DNA of 64,000 bases from Larus michahellis. Its lineage: Eukaryota > Chordata > Aves > Charadriiformes > Laridae. A program made the translations under genes and the position numbers. Below the pieces are notes generated by a model. That model was not told the origin of the DNA and did no database searches. It saw nothing but the letters and a program-made list of their open reading frames with translations. This document shows positions 36,831 through 56,815 of the stretch, piece by piece; position 1 is the stretch's first letter, and each line of letters opens with the position of its first letter. Location of the stretch: positions 20,521,419-20,585,418 of the forward strand of contig NC_133906.1 of NCBI RefSeq assembly GCF_964199755.1, in the 5' to 3' direction.

Positions 36831-39800
36831 AGCTTTTCTGGGGCTCCCCCTGCAAACCTCACACCCCCTCCAGCTCTTTTGCCAGCACGGAAATCCATTG
36901 TGCCTCAAAAGCTAGCAAAAAGGGGAGACCTGCTGGAGGGAAGCAGCCAAATCATTGCCAGGAGGCTCCTGGAGGAGCTGTGCTATGGCTTTAGTTGTTT
37001 ATTTATTTATTTGTTATATTTATGTGTAATTCTATCAAACCCTTCATGGCTGAATCCATGTTTCCAGAGGCATCCTAAATCCCTCTGCTCCTGGGAAATG
37101 TGTGGCCCCATGACAGCTGAGGGGATATAGAGTGAAATTTATTGTGCCCATGTAAACAGGTAAAAGCGAAAAAATGTTCACTGCCTCTCTCCCCTTAGGG
37201 CAGATGGAGGGGCTGGGGCTGAGGGAGGGCTTGGAAGCATCCACAGCTCATATTCCCTGTGCTGCCCTTCAGGGATACCCACTCACTCCCATGAGGCTCC
37301 CAAAGGAGCATCCTTGTCTTCTCCTGCATCCTTCAGGGCTAACTCATGGGTCTATTTGCTAGTCCTCTGCCCTTCAGGGGGATAAGGACCCAGAGGGCCA
37401 CCAGAGGCAGCTGCTGGGTGGGTTAGCCAGCGTGGCTCCGGGTCGCAGAGTCCGAGTTAGTGGGGCCGTGCTGAGGTTACCAGCTGCAAATACCTGAGCT
37501 CCATGGTGCTGTAGATGCTCCTTGTACATGATGAGACCAGGAAAAGCAACCGCCTTCCCTTATGTCAGTGTATTTCTGCTGCGAGTCCTGGCCAGCTCAA
37601 CTGCAGCCACACCAGCAAAGCTGCGAGGGTGGACTGCCATGCATTTTTATGGGGTTGGCTCCGAGTGGCAAGGAAAGGCATTACCTCTTAGTCGTGCTCT
37701 TCAGACAGCCATTGATCCGCATTGTCCATACAACCCTTTCCATTCATCTCTATACTTAAAAGTGCCCGTGTAGGTGAACCACCAGGAAACCAACTTAAGA
37801 AATGGGGAGAATTTGCACCTGGCTACATTTCAGAGGGTATCGGTAAATCAGGCCGATAGGAAATTAATGCTCCATTTAGAATAAAGGTTTGCTAGATAAT
37901 AGTAATGATTTTGTCTCTTGTCCAGAGGTTTATTTATGCTATTGAAACCACTGAGCTCTCTTTTACTGAAGGTCTTTGCTGACTCCTGCCGCTGTTGCCC
38001 AAAGGAAATGTGACTGTTTCCATTTGCAGATGCCACTTCGGTTTATGACTTTCATACGTGTCCCCTCTCTCCCCCAGCGCTTCACACGCCGAACCTTTGT
38101 GGTCTTGTGAAGGTCAGTTTATTCCTGATACCACCCTGGCAGAAGAAAGCTGGGACACTCTGGGCACACCTGGAGGGAATCACCAGGGAGAGCAGGCTAT
38201 AAATGCCATTTTAGCTGATACACAGACAGGTCACAAACTTTCATCACACGACTAAATCATGTTATTACCCAGAGAAAATATCCAGGGACCAAATTTCAGC
38301 TTTTTTCTAATCATATGGAGTATCTTGAAGGGAAACCTTGAATTTTTTGTGAACCCTCACATTTATTTATAGCTGCCCGTAATACAGATGAAAACAGCGG
38401 CACTGCTGTTGATGCTTTTATTATAAATAAGTAAAAATGCAAGCCAAATTTAGCTATTCTGCTCTCATCCATGCATAAAATTTCCGTCTACCCAAAGGAA
38501 AAAAAAATACTTTGATGAGGAACACGTATATTTGCATTAAAAGATTGTCACAAATCTTGCCACTACAACAAATCTTCCCAGAAACTCCTCCATATATTTC
38601 TCTAAAAGATCAGCTCAAAGAAAGCATGAAATAGAATTAAAGGAGCCTTATTTTTAGATTGTTAAAATACTTAGGGCAATAACTATCTGCTTCTGATTTT
38701 TTGTCAGCATTCAAGTACCATAAAAATGAACTACATGCAATATTTGCATTTGTTATATAGTGATATTTTTATCTTTGGTTCTCGGTAATATGAGACTTGA
38801 TACCTTAATTTATAATCACCAGAAACTCCCTCTATAAAAATATAACCACAGACTGTGCAGTTGTTATATATAGTTTAATCTATATATATATGATATATCA
38901 CTTACATTGCTGAGACGTTGTCGCATGGAAAGATTCGGGATATTCTAGCCTTATTAACAGTGCTCAGATGCTGTAACGCCACCTGCCTCTGGCACGGGAT
39001 GAGTCAGATCCTGCCTCTGCCCGTCTCCTCTAAAAGCTCACTGGGACATTTGCCTGATTCACAGAGCAGGGTCAGGCTTTCGCTTATCTAGAAATTATAC
39101 AGACTCAGACTCATTTCCTCCAGGATCCCAACTGCCCGATTAAAAGTACCAGCTGGGAATTTGGAAGTCTGCGCTCTGTTCCTTTATCTCTTGCATCCCC
39201 TGTGATCAAGGGATGGACGTACCTATCAAGAGGAGCCTCCGTGCAGCGCCCAGAGCAAGGGTCGGTGCATGCGGTCGGTCACTAGGCTTGAAAATTCGGT
39301 GTTTCAGTTTCTCCGTGACAAAGCCGACGCAAATGGTCTGGCAGCGGGGCTTCTGCACTTACTCGACAGTCTGTCTGCAAGATGGTTTAACACTATTGTC
39401 ATTAGCTGGAAAGCAAAAGATGATGATTCTCCCATCATGTTCATAGTAAATTAGGAGTTAGCCACCTAGAAGGATATAGACTTACAGAGGAGAATGCCTG
39501 TTAAAGAAAGAGACTTATGCGGAGAATGGCTTGGACATGTATCAGAGTAAAAGCTCAGTAATATTTCATTGGAACTCTCTCTTCAGAAACGGGAACGGTT
39601 GTTGAACAAACTGCTCTGAAAAGACTCCTGCTGACACTGGAGAAAATGTTCCTAAGAATCAAAAGTCTTAGAAGGAGAAGGTAGAAGACGTTTAGTCCCG
39701 CCTAACCTCTGCGTTTCAGACATTCGCACTGATGAAAGAAATTTTGTGCCTTTGGCTGACTTGAGTGGAATGTGAAATCTTCCATTTTTCGGAACATTTT

Positions 39801-42800
39801 TCTCCTTCATATCACTTGACATGATCAAAGGAGGAAGGCTGGGAATCCGTGAAGGGAACTGGCAATTTAACAGTGGACTTCGTTACTTTGAGTCTTAACA
39901 GTTGAGAACAGTTTCGGCTGACCCAGAATCTTCTGCTTAGCTTTGGTTTTCCACCACCCATGTAGGACGGCGGGAATACTTGGAAGCGCCCTAGAGCAGC
40001 TGTCCTGCCAAAGAGGGAGAAGTGCTGTAAGATGATCAGGTACTGGACGAGGGCTTGTCCCGATGTGCTGTTAGTGAAATTATATCAAAGCACTCTCTGC
40101 GCTTTTTTTAAAGGGTGGGTCACCGCTGCTGCTTTTGCTTCATTCCTACAGCCGAGTGGACTTAATGGTGGAAGACTGTGTGTGCAGATACATTGCATCT
40201 TTTTAACTGTACTTGTACGTGCAGAGCACTGTCGTCCTCTCCACGCTGCCTGCAAACTCCTCCAATACAATAGTGATTATACTGAAGTAGTTTATTCTCA
40301 TAAGAGAAGGGGAACAGGTATAATGGCGGAGGAACTTTTAATAACATCCAATCCATAAAACTGTCCAATAACTTTGGAGAAGAAATGGATAGCCACAGGC
40401 AGTGACGCACCGGCAAGCACTACTGAATGTCTTTAGACTTTTACAGCAGCAGGAGGAAAACAAACTTTATTTGGAAGGTCTGCATCTAATTTGTTTTTCA
40501 AGCTGAGAAGCGTGCAAGGTGATTTTTAGTTTAGATTAAGGTAAAGAGAAGAGAAAGAAGGAAAAAAACCTACTTATAAGAGAGTAGAATATGTCTCACA
40601 TGTCCCAAGTACCCTCTGCCCCGCCATGAAGCAGGCTCGCAGGAGGGCACACGCTCGCCACGGACTGGCCCTGCCTATGACCCACTTCACCCGTTGCAGG
40701 AGGAGAAATAACAGCACAGATACTTGGCCCTTTGGAATCTGCATTTAGGAGACAAGTTCAAAGGTGGGCTGAAAATGACCTAGAAATGGGAGCTAAAACC
40801 CTCTTCTATCACAAGAGAATTCCCCCACGTGGGCTGCCAGATCATGCTAAGGAATGATTCAGAGGAAGCTAGGTTTGGATGGGTTGTTTGTATAATTTTC
40901 ACTTCTGTTGTAGACAAGACGCAATGGTCTTCAAGAGAACTCAGCTGAGGGCTGGGTCCAATGCCGTAGACCTGCAGACACAGGTCCCATGTCAGGACTT
41001 CAGCTCTCACTGGAAGGGGAGGAGGGATCAGCCCTACATTTTGTTTCACATTGATGTGTCCAAGATGTGCTAACCCTCAGTCTCCTCGTCTTCTGGCCTT
41101 TGCGGTATTAAACAGGGCAGATTTCCACTGAGGGTATAAGACGGTGTTTTCCTACGTGGACAGCAAAGGTCCCATTAGCAGACAGATGCTGTGCAGCAAA
41201 TGCCCAGTCCCTCAACCCACTGAAGCTCCCTCTGAGCTCTCGGCACCGGGTTCACAACAAGTGCAGGGTACAAGCGAGCAGCTCGGAGGCACCTCCCTTC
41301 ACGCACTGGTGGAAGGAAATTTGTATTATCCATGGCAAGCAACCTTTCTGGATTCTGGTGCACTGCAATATGTGTGACATCCTACTCCATAGCACATAAA
41401 AAGGAAAATGGGAGAAGAGGGAAGGTAAAACTAGAGAATAATCCCACAAACAGCTGTTTTAGACCCTGAAACATGCTTGTGTAGGAATTAGTACATTTGC
41501 CCACATGCATTCCTGCAGGCCAGATCAGCTTTCAGCGAGAAGATAATTTAGAAACGAACAGGCATTTTCTACTATTTATAAGACTTTCCTCTTAATGATT
41601 CATCTGCATTGCAGATGCAGTGTGTCGGATAGACAGGATTTACTCATGCTTTTGTGTTCTTTAACTACAAAATGCAGTAGTTCTCAAAGGAGAGGTTTTG
41701 ATCTTGGACTTGGAAAATGGAGTTATGAGCCCACAGAAGCAGAAAAGCATGGAAATATCCATCTAAGACCGAAAACTTAAAATGCAAAGAACCCAGAGGA
41801 TATCTACTCTCTGCTGACTTAGGAGTAGCTTTTGAGGCATGTGGAAATTTCATTTGTACCTCTCTTTATCAATAATGCGGTGTCAATGGATATAGGGGGC
41901 CTAAGCCTCAGGATTGACAGGGTGCTGAGGTTCCAACAGATGGGTGTGATAACCCGTCAAATACAGGATGTCCTATCTGAGATGGTTGTAGCTTCCTCTG
42001 AATCATTCCTTGGCATCCTCCGGCAGCGCAGCATGGATGGGCTTCTCCATCCATGGCTTTCATCTCTTCCCATATTTCTGCGGTAGCTGGATTTACATAA
42101 TTATAAATACACACACACATATATATGCTAGTATTAGTAGCCCAAATTGTCTGAAAGAGTGACTTCAGCTCATTCTAGGCACGTGCAGCTTGGCTGCAGG
42201 GTAACTCTGTGAGTTACATTTACCCATCCCCACTCAGTTCAACGTCCATGGCTTAAAATGAAGCATTAGGGATACATTGTTCAGGTGAGTTTATTCAAAT
42301 ACAACAATAGCAAAATAACAGGATTCCCATAAGAAAATGACCTTCTATTCCACAAAGAGGGGAGAGGAAAAAAAATTAGTAACATAAGTTACAAATTTTG
42401 TCCAAAAAATTTTCAATTTCATTACCCTCTGAGTTCAACACAGATACCCCCTCTATTGAAAGCCTTTGGTATTCTTCAGAGAATTTGGTATTCTCTGGAG
42501 AATTCTTTACAGTACTAACTATGCTGAGGGAACAAGTCACAGCCCACTAGTGTAAGTCACAGGGCGAGATCTCATCCATTTTCCTCTCTCTGGGTGCTAC
42601 TCTGCCTCACCGTACCTTCTGGACAATCTCATTTTTATTAGTGGGAGTGGTTGCAGACCAAGGTATTACTGCAACTGATGTAAATTTTCAGTGCGTTGTA
42701 TAGCAGTTGTACCACAAATACAGACTACAGTTAAAATTAACCAAATTAAGCTTAAAACTCTCTCATCAAAGGAAAAATGTAAAGCATTGTAGAATCATTC

Positions 42801-43164
42801 TTGACTTTACTCTCCAGGCCTTATAGTATTTTACTGCAGCGAGAATTACATTACAGTTATAAACCAGAATTATTTCACTTGCTAAAGTAATACCTACAAA
42901 ATTATGGCAAATAGCATCAAAGCGCCTATTTTGGCTCTCCTCGGGAAAGCACAGTGTCACATGCTTAGAGCTGTATTCCCGTGTAGGTGCTTTCCTGAGG
43001 CAGAGCCCAAACAATCCCCTGATGAAGCAGGTGAAACACCAGAGGCTTTTGACCTCCCCAGGTCTGTATGAGATCTCTCAAAATACAAACAGATCATCAG
43101 AGTCTTCAAAATGACCCGTACAGCTCGCTCAAGCTACATGGGTTTTCCATCGAACATACTGACC
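36831..43164. other. Intergenic region between ADAM19 and SOX30
   Basis: About 6.3 kb with no supported gene. Open frames are short and featureless. A TTTA repeat is at about 37000-37015, an AT-rich palindromic patch at about 38866-38900, and a short CA/TA run at about 42109-42126. Enhancers may exist but cannot be recognised here. Confidence 0.6.
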
Positions 43165-43188
43165 AAAAAGACCATGTTGAGGAAAATA

Positions 43189-43194
43189 TTTATT
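43189..43194 (-). terminator. SOX30: Candidate SOX30 polyadenylation signal
   Basis: AATAAA on the minus strand only 44 bases after the stop codon, implying a very short 3' UTR of about 60-75 bases. Confidence 0.5.
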
Positions 43195-43238
43195 TCCCAT
43201 TCTATAATATTTTTCTGGTTTATAATTTGTTTTAAAAA

Positions 43239-51777
<8,539 letters not shown>

Positions 51778-51985
51778 CCCGCCGCCGGCCGTTTGCCGCC
51801 CGCGGCCGTTGGGCCAACGCTCGCCGCGCCCTCGGGCCGCCGCCGCCCGCCAACGGCCACGCAGCGAGCCCGCCGCCCGCCCGCGCCGCGCGACGCGGTC
51901 GCCATAGAGACCCGCTCAAACCATAGAGAGGTCCGCCGGGTCGCCCAGAAGGGCCCTCCGCTGTATTCTCGGGGGAGGGGGGAGA
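51778..51985. promoter_or_regulatory. Head-to-head promoter interval of SOX30 and THG1L
   Basis: Only 208 bp separate the two divergent start codons, inside a CpG island of about 51.6-52.35 kb. There is no TATA box. Seen: an RFX X-box-like GTCGCCATAGAGAC at 51898-51911, a doubled CCATAGAGA at 51902 and 51921, and a doubled ETS core CTTCCG at about 51996-52007 just after the THG1L ATG. A CpG-island bidirectional promoter is the natural reading. Confidence 0.75.
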
Positions 51986-52179
51986 ATGCGCGGCGCTTCC
52001 GCTTCCGTTCTGGCCATGCTGGGGTGGCGGCGGGCGGCATCAGCCATCTCTGCGGGCTGCGTGCGCCGCCTCTCCATGGCCAAGAGCAAGTTCGAGTATG
52101 TGCGGGACTTCGAGGCGGACGACACCTGTCTGCCCAACTGCTGGATAGTGGTCCGGCTGGACGGCCGCAACTTCCACAG
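51986..52179 (+). CDS. THG1L: THG1L exon 1
   Basis: 194 bp. Presequence [14 protein letters not shown] and on to VRRLS, then [20 protein letters not shown] and RLDGRNFHR with the first catalytic Asp. In-frame ATGs occur at 51986, 52016 and 52076. Donor gtgtaa. Confidence 0.94.
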
Positions 52180-55100
52180 GTGTAAAGGCCAGGCGGGCGG
52201 GCAGTCAATGGCCGGGGCGCTTATAGCGGGCTGGTCGCTATGGCGACGCCTCAGCGGGCGGGACGATGGAGGCCGAGTTACGGCGGGGCCTATCTCGGGG
52301 TTTCCTCGGCCTAAAGGCGCTGGGGGTGCGGGCTCCGAGTGCTGATTCCGAGTGGTGCCGTGCATTTGGCTGTTCCCTGCCCGATCTGTGTGAGTCCCGC
52401 AGGCGCAGGGGTTACAAATCCTCCTTTCCCCCCAAATCCCCATGAACTCTTCACTCGGCCTCTCCAGGGCACGGAGTTACTGTGGGTGTTTGTCTTCAAG
52501 AGCCATGGGCAGCTTCAGAACTATGCCCTTGGCACGGTGGTAGGGAAGCGGTGTACCAGTGCCTTGGGTGTGCTGGGGCAGGGACAGCAACTGGTGCACA
52601 GGGATAATTGTGGTGGGCGTCAGTGTCAGTGTGGCATTCACCTTTCTTCAGGATAAATAGAGCACAGTTCTCTCGAGGGGTAGGTGATGTGTTCTTCCTG
52701 GGGATTTGATTTCTGATAAAGCTCTCATGTTTTGACAGGTTTACTGATAATGTTGGACCAAAAGACACCCTAGGAGACAGGGAGTTTATAGAAAATAGTA
52801 TTTGTCATCCTCTTATTCCAAGAAAAATAGGGAAAACAGTCATTTTGAAGGACTGGTTAGGGTGAGATATTAACGGGAAAGAGAATGGGTTATCCAGAAT
52901 GTATAAAAGATTTTTGTTATTGTTTTTCATATCTGGAGGGAATTCTGTGTCAGTATTGACAGGATACTTGAAATCATTATTCATAGAAACAGATATGAAG
53001 AGAATGAATGGGTCAGCATTTTGAGTAGCTCTTTAAGGGATTCTTATTCAACCATTTTTGCTTTCAAGGTTTTCTGAGCAGCATGAGTTCAAAAAGCCAA
53101 ATGATGACCGTGCTCTTAATCTGATGACCAAATGTGCCCAGACAGTGATGCAAGAATTGGAGGATATTGCTATTGCTTATGGACAGAGTGATGAATATAG
53201 TTTTGTTTTCAAAAAGAAGAGTAGATGGTTTAAAAGAAGAGCAAGGTAACAGCTGCTTTGATACTTAAGTGAACTTGTTTTTAACAACTCTTTCTAAACC
53301 TGTAATTCTTCTTTAGATTTGCCTTTATCTACGCAGAGAAGCTGGGAATAGGGCTGTGTTTGGGTGTATGCACTACAATTAGCTAAGGATCTTCATGTGA
53401 ACTCTTTGCATGCGATCTTTGAGGAAAATATGTTCAGTGGTACAGAGTTTGAAAAAAATTTCTGATAAATGTTAGAAACAAGAATTGTTAGAACAAACAT
53501 TCTTTTAACAAAATGTTTGCTTTTTCAAACTCTTTTACTTGATTCTCAGTACTTCCTGTTCTTCAGAAGAATCTATGCCATAGCTGATATCTTGGGCCAT
53601 TATTTAAGAAATCCTGCTATCTGCCAGAATTAGCACTCCTGATACCTCAGATAATCACAGATATATAATCATATTGACATATTTATTTTTTTTCCTTTTG
53701 CTTTGTGTTTGCAAGTAAGTTCATGACTCATGTGGTCTCCCAGTTTGCCTCAAGTTACGTTTTCTATTGGAAGGATTACTTTAAGGACCAGCAACTTCTG
53801 TACCCACCGGGATTTGATGGACGAATTGTGTTGTATCCCAGCAACCAAAATTTAAAGGACTACCTCAGCTGGAGACAAGCAGATTGTAAGCATTTCTAGA
53901 AAACAGAGATTTGTGCAGTTGAGTTCTCTTCCTCTGTGAATAGAAATGCCTTTATTGCCAGTGTATTTGTACGTATAGGTATCAGTGAAAGAACAGCAGG
54001 TAGGGTAGTAGTTTTAAATAAACAATATTAGAATTGTTTTGGGCTTTGTATAGGTATAGAGATACTAGCTGCGTCTTCAGGCTACAGCTATGTTTGTTGC
54101 ATGCTGGGAATGACTTCAGCCCAGGAAATATTAGAATTATTAATAGAATTAATTTATTATTTTTTATGTTCCGGGCTTGTTTAGCCAAGGTTATCTTCTT
54201 TAATGAAGAGATGTGAACCTTCAAATTCACACCATGTAGCAAAATGGTAGCAATCAAAAGTGCTGTTTATTCCATGATAGAAGAGACCATTGGATTTAAT
54301 TTCTAGGCTTTCATTAGTACCTAGTCCCTGTTGCTCAAATTGAGATAATTTACATTACACATAAACACCTTTCACCCTCTGCTCTCCCTTTTCAGAATTT
54401 TAGGATGAAATCTGTCTTCTTGTCATTCTTACGATATGCAGTACCTTAAAAATGACTCAGAAAGCTTGTATCTTCTCTAGCAACTGATGTTATTAAGTCC
54501 CCATTATGCTTGGCTGTTTCCTGGATATGTTTTATCTGAGTAGTCACTCAGATTTGGTAAATACTCTTCCTCTCACACTTTTTTCTTTTTCTGTAGGCCA
54601 TATTAATAATCTTTATAATACAGTGTTTTGGATGCTTGTACAACGAAGTGGTTTGACGCCAGTGCAAGCACAGGATAGACTCCAGGTAAGACTCTCTTGA
54701 GATTTTTTTTTTTCTTGCTACAAAGGAAATCATAAGATTTGATAAGCTCTGTCTTGCCTACCCAGCAGCACTAGCTGGCTTGTCTGTTCTTACTATAACA
54801 ATTTTGTGGGTGTAGATTCAACAACTTCTTGAATTTTACAGATGTTAATATGATTAGCAAATAATGTATTTTTGGTCAAATATTAGCAGGATTTTGATTT
54901 CTTGATTATCAAGTTCAGAAATCTTAAAAATGTCATATAAACATCCAGTATCCATAAGCACAAAGCAGGATTCAGCTGCTATTGATTCTCAGTCCTTTCT
55001 GTAGTATTTTGGCTCATTGTGCAGGGTTGAAGCAGATTATTTCTGTTTTCCCTTGAAGTCCGTTGACTTTATTTGTCTTGAAAATGTAATAAAAACCCTC

Positions 55101-56467
55101 TCTGTTTTAATATCCTCGTTTGGCAGTTGGAAATAATTCCTCTGTTGGGAGAGGTAGTTAAACCTTGTAATTTAAAGGTGAAAAACCTGTATAAATGTCC
55201 ATCTTATTTTCAATATTCACCTGTCTTCTACCCTAGAGATTCAGTTTGTTTGTTTATTTTCTGTAAGAGTAATTTTTCTTTTCATTTCCTCTCAGGGAAC
55301 TTTGGCTGGAGATAAGAATGAAATCTTATTTTCTGAATTCAACATCAACTACAACAATGAACCTTTGATGTATAGAAAAGGAACTGTCTTAATTTGGCAG
55401 AAGGTAAAAAACTGTATTACCACTTGCTTCATGCTCATGTTTTAAACAGCTACACTATAGCAGACAAACTACGCTGTAAGATAACCACACATATCCCATA
55501 TGTACGTCTATATATAAATATATTTTAAAACTAACCGTATTTGCTATATAATGAGGTGTAAGATGACTTTTTTTTGGAGGTGTTTTTGAAATATCTTTAT
55601 GAGCATAGTATAAATCTAGTCTCTGAAGTCTGGCTTAGATACAAGTTTTGACTTGACATAAAATGTGTATCAACAGATGACAATGTATACGTAGCATTTC
55701 ACAAGACTGATGTATTTTCTAGATAAATCTCCCTTGTTTGATGAATCAGACGGTTGGTTTCTTAGTATTACCAGCTTTGAAAATTGAGGAAGTATTCTGC
55801 TTCCTGAAAAATTACATTTTAATGACTGGTGTCAGTTTGATATGGTAATCGCTGGGGTGTGTGCCAGGCCCGTCCCAGGATTAGATCCCAAGTATTTCCA
55901 CTGCAAAGGAATTACGAACTTTTGTTTAGTAAGGTACCTCAGCTTATAGTATGCGTAGTCCTTTTCTACTTATTTTTTTCTTGGTAATTGTAGTCATTTG
56001 CAAGGTTTCCCATTTGTTTCATATAGCTCCAAATTAAGTATCATACTTTATTCAAGAATTCTTGCAATCAGTTATGTGAATTTGCAGGTAACTTCTTCAA
56101 GCCATGTGATGATGGCACGCAGTTTCAACTGCTCGTGTGTTAGTCTTTGAATTGAGAATAGACTCTCTTTCAAAAGATGTAGTGTCCAAATTCTGTAGTA
56201 TGCAATAGGGTTGATAGTTGCTTTTGTTGTAGCTTTATTTCTTGTCCAGTTGTGAATTTCCTCTGAAGTCTTGTATGTCTGCTAATGTGTCAACTGTATT
56301 TTCAGATTAATGAAGTCATGACTAAGAAAATAAAACTGCCAAAGGAAACGGAAGAAAAGGAAGTGGAAGTTACCCGGACTAGGACTAAAGTTGTTCCCCT
56401 GCACTGTGACATTATTGGGGACCAGTTCTGGGAGGAATATCCTGAGATCCTGGCTGAGGATAGTTGA
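51986..56467 (+). CDS. THG1L: THG1L tRNA-His guanylyltransferase, complete six-exon coding region
   Basis: Adds the essential G at position -1 of tRNA-His by 3'-5' nucleotide addition, the identity element for histidyl-tRNA synthetase. Mammalian THG1L is largely mitochondrial-associated. Six exons join in phase into 299 codons plus stop (human 298). Residues 1-30 form an Arg/Ala/Ser-rich presequence without acidic residues, typical of mitochondrial targeting. The conserved protein begins at Met31 ([13 protein letters not shown]). The metal-binding carboxylates are Asp59 (in RLDGRNF), Asp106 and Glu107 (in GQSDEYSF). Numbered from Met31 these are 29, 76 and 77, exactly the known catalytic positions. 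[16 protein letters not shown] and the C-terminal [13 protein letters not shown] are also present. The enzyme should be functional. It shares a promoter interval with SOX30. Confidence 0.97.
53069..53245 (+). CDS. THG1L: THG1L exon 2 (catalytic core)
   Basis: 177 bp. Encodes [20 protein letters not shown], then [16 protein letters not shown] with catalytic Asp106/Glu107, ending in RRAS shared with exon 3. Acceptor ttcaag, donor gtaaca. Confidence 0.97.
53716..53885 (+). CDS. THG1L: THG1L exon 3
   Basis: 170 bp. Encodes [38 protein letters not shown] and DYLSWRQAD. Acceptor tgcaag, donor gtaagc. Confidence 0.96.
54597..54685 (+). CDS. THG1L: THG1L exon 4
   Basis: 89 bp. Encodes [20 protein letters not shown] and [17 protein letters not shown] is a strongly conserved family motif. 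Donor gtaaga. Confidence 0.96.
55296..55403 (+). CDS. THG1L: THG1L exon 5
   Basis: 108 bp, in phase at both ends. Encodes [20 protein letters not shown] and [11 protein letters not shown]. Acceptor cctctcag, donor gtaaaa. Confidence 0.96.
56306..56467 (+). CDS. THG1L: THG1L exon 6 (C-terminus)
   Basis: 162 bp including TGA. Encodes [32 protein letters not shown] and the ending PEILAEDS, as in human. Confidence 0.96.
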   Translation: MNEVMTKKIKLPKETEEKEVEVTRTRTKVVPLHCDIIGDQFWEEYPEILAEDS

Positions 56468-56792
56468 TATCTCTGATGAGTATAACTGGTAATTTACGTT
56501 TTGCTCTGCTTGGGTTGTTGGCAAGTGAAGAGTCTAAACGGTGGCTGTAACCCTCTTCGGCGACTACATTGGTTTTAGCACTGTTGTTGCCTGAAAAAAA
56601 GACACTGGTATGTTGTTTGTCATATGCCGATATGGAAAAACCTGAAATCATACTATATTTTGAATGTTAAGAACTCATAAATTAAGACTGCTCCTTCCTT
56701 GTACATGGTTATTTGTAGAAAAAGTATATAGAAATTTCATGCATTTCTAGAGCATTTAAACCATGAGGTATTTTACTGAACTGCTGAACTAT

Positions 56793-56798
56793 AATAAA
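56793..56798 (+). terminator. THG1L: THG1L polyadenylation signal
   Basis: AATAAA in ataataaagc, 326 bases after the stop. A second AATAAA with an A tract follows at 57057-57070 and could be an alternative end. Confidence 0.65.
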
Positions 56799-56815
56799 GC
56801 TTGCATATTTGAACA

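Noticed and set aside
38866-38900. AT-rich alternating stretch in the ADAM19-SOX30 interval as a replication or attachment element
   Set aside because: Simple TA-rich sequence without any further structure; no support for a function.
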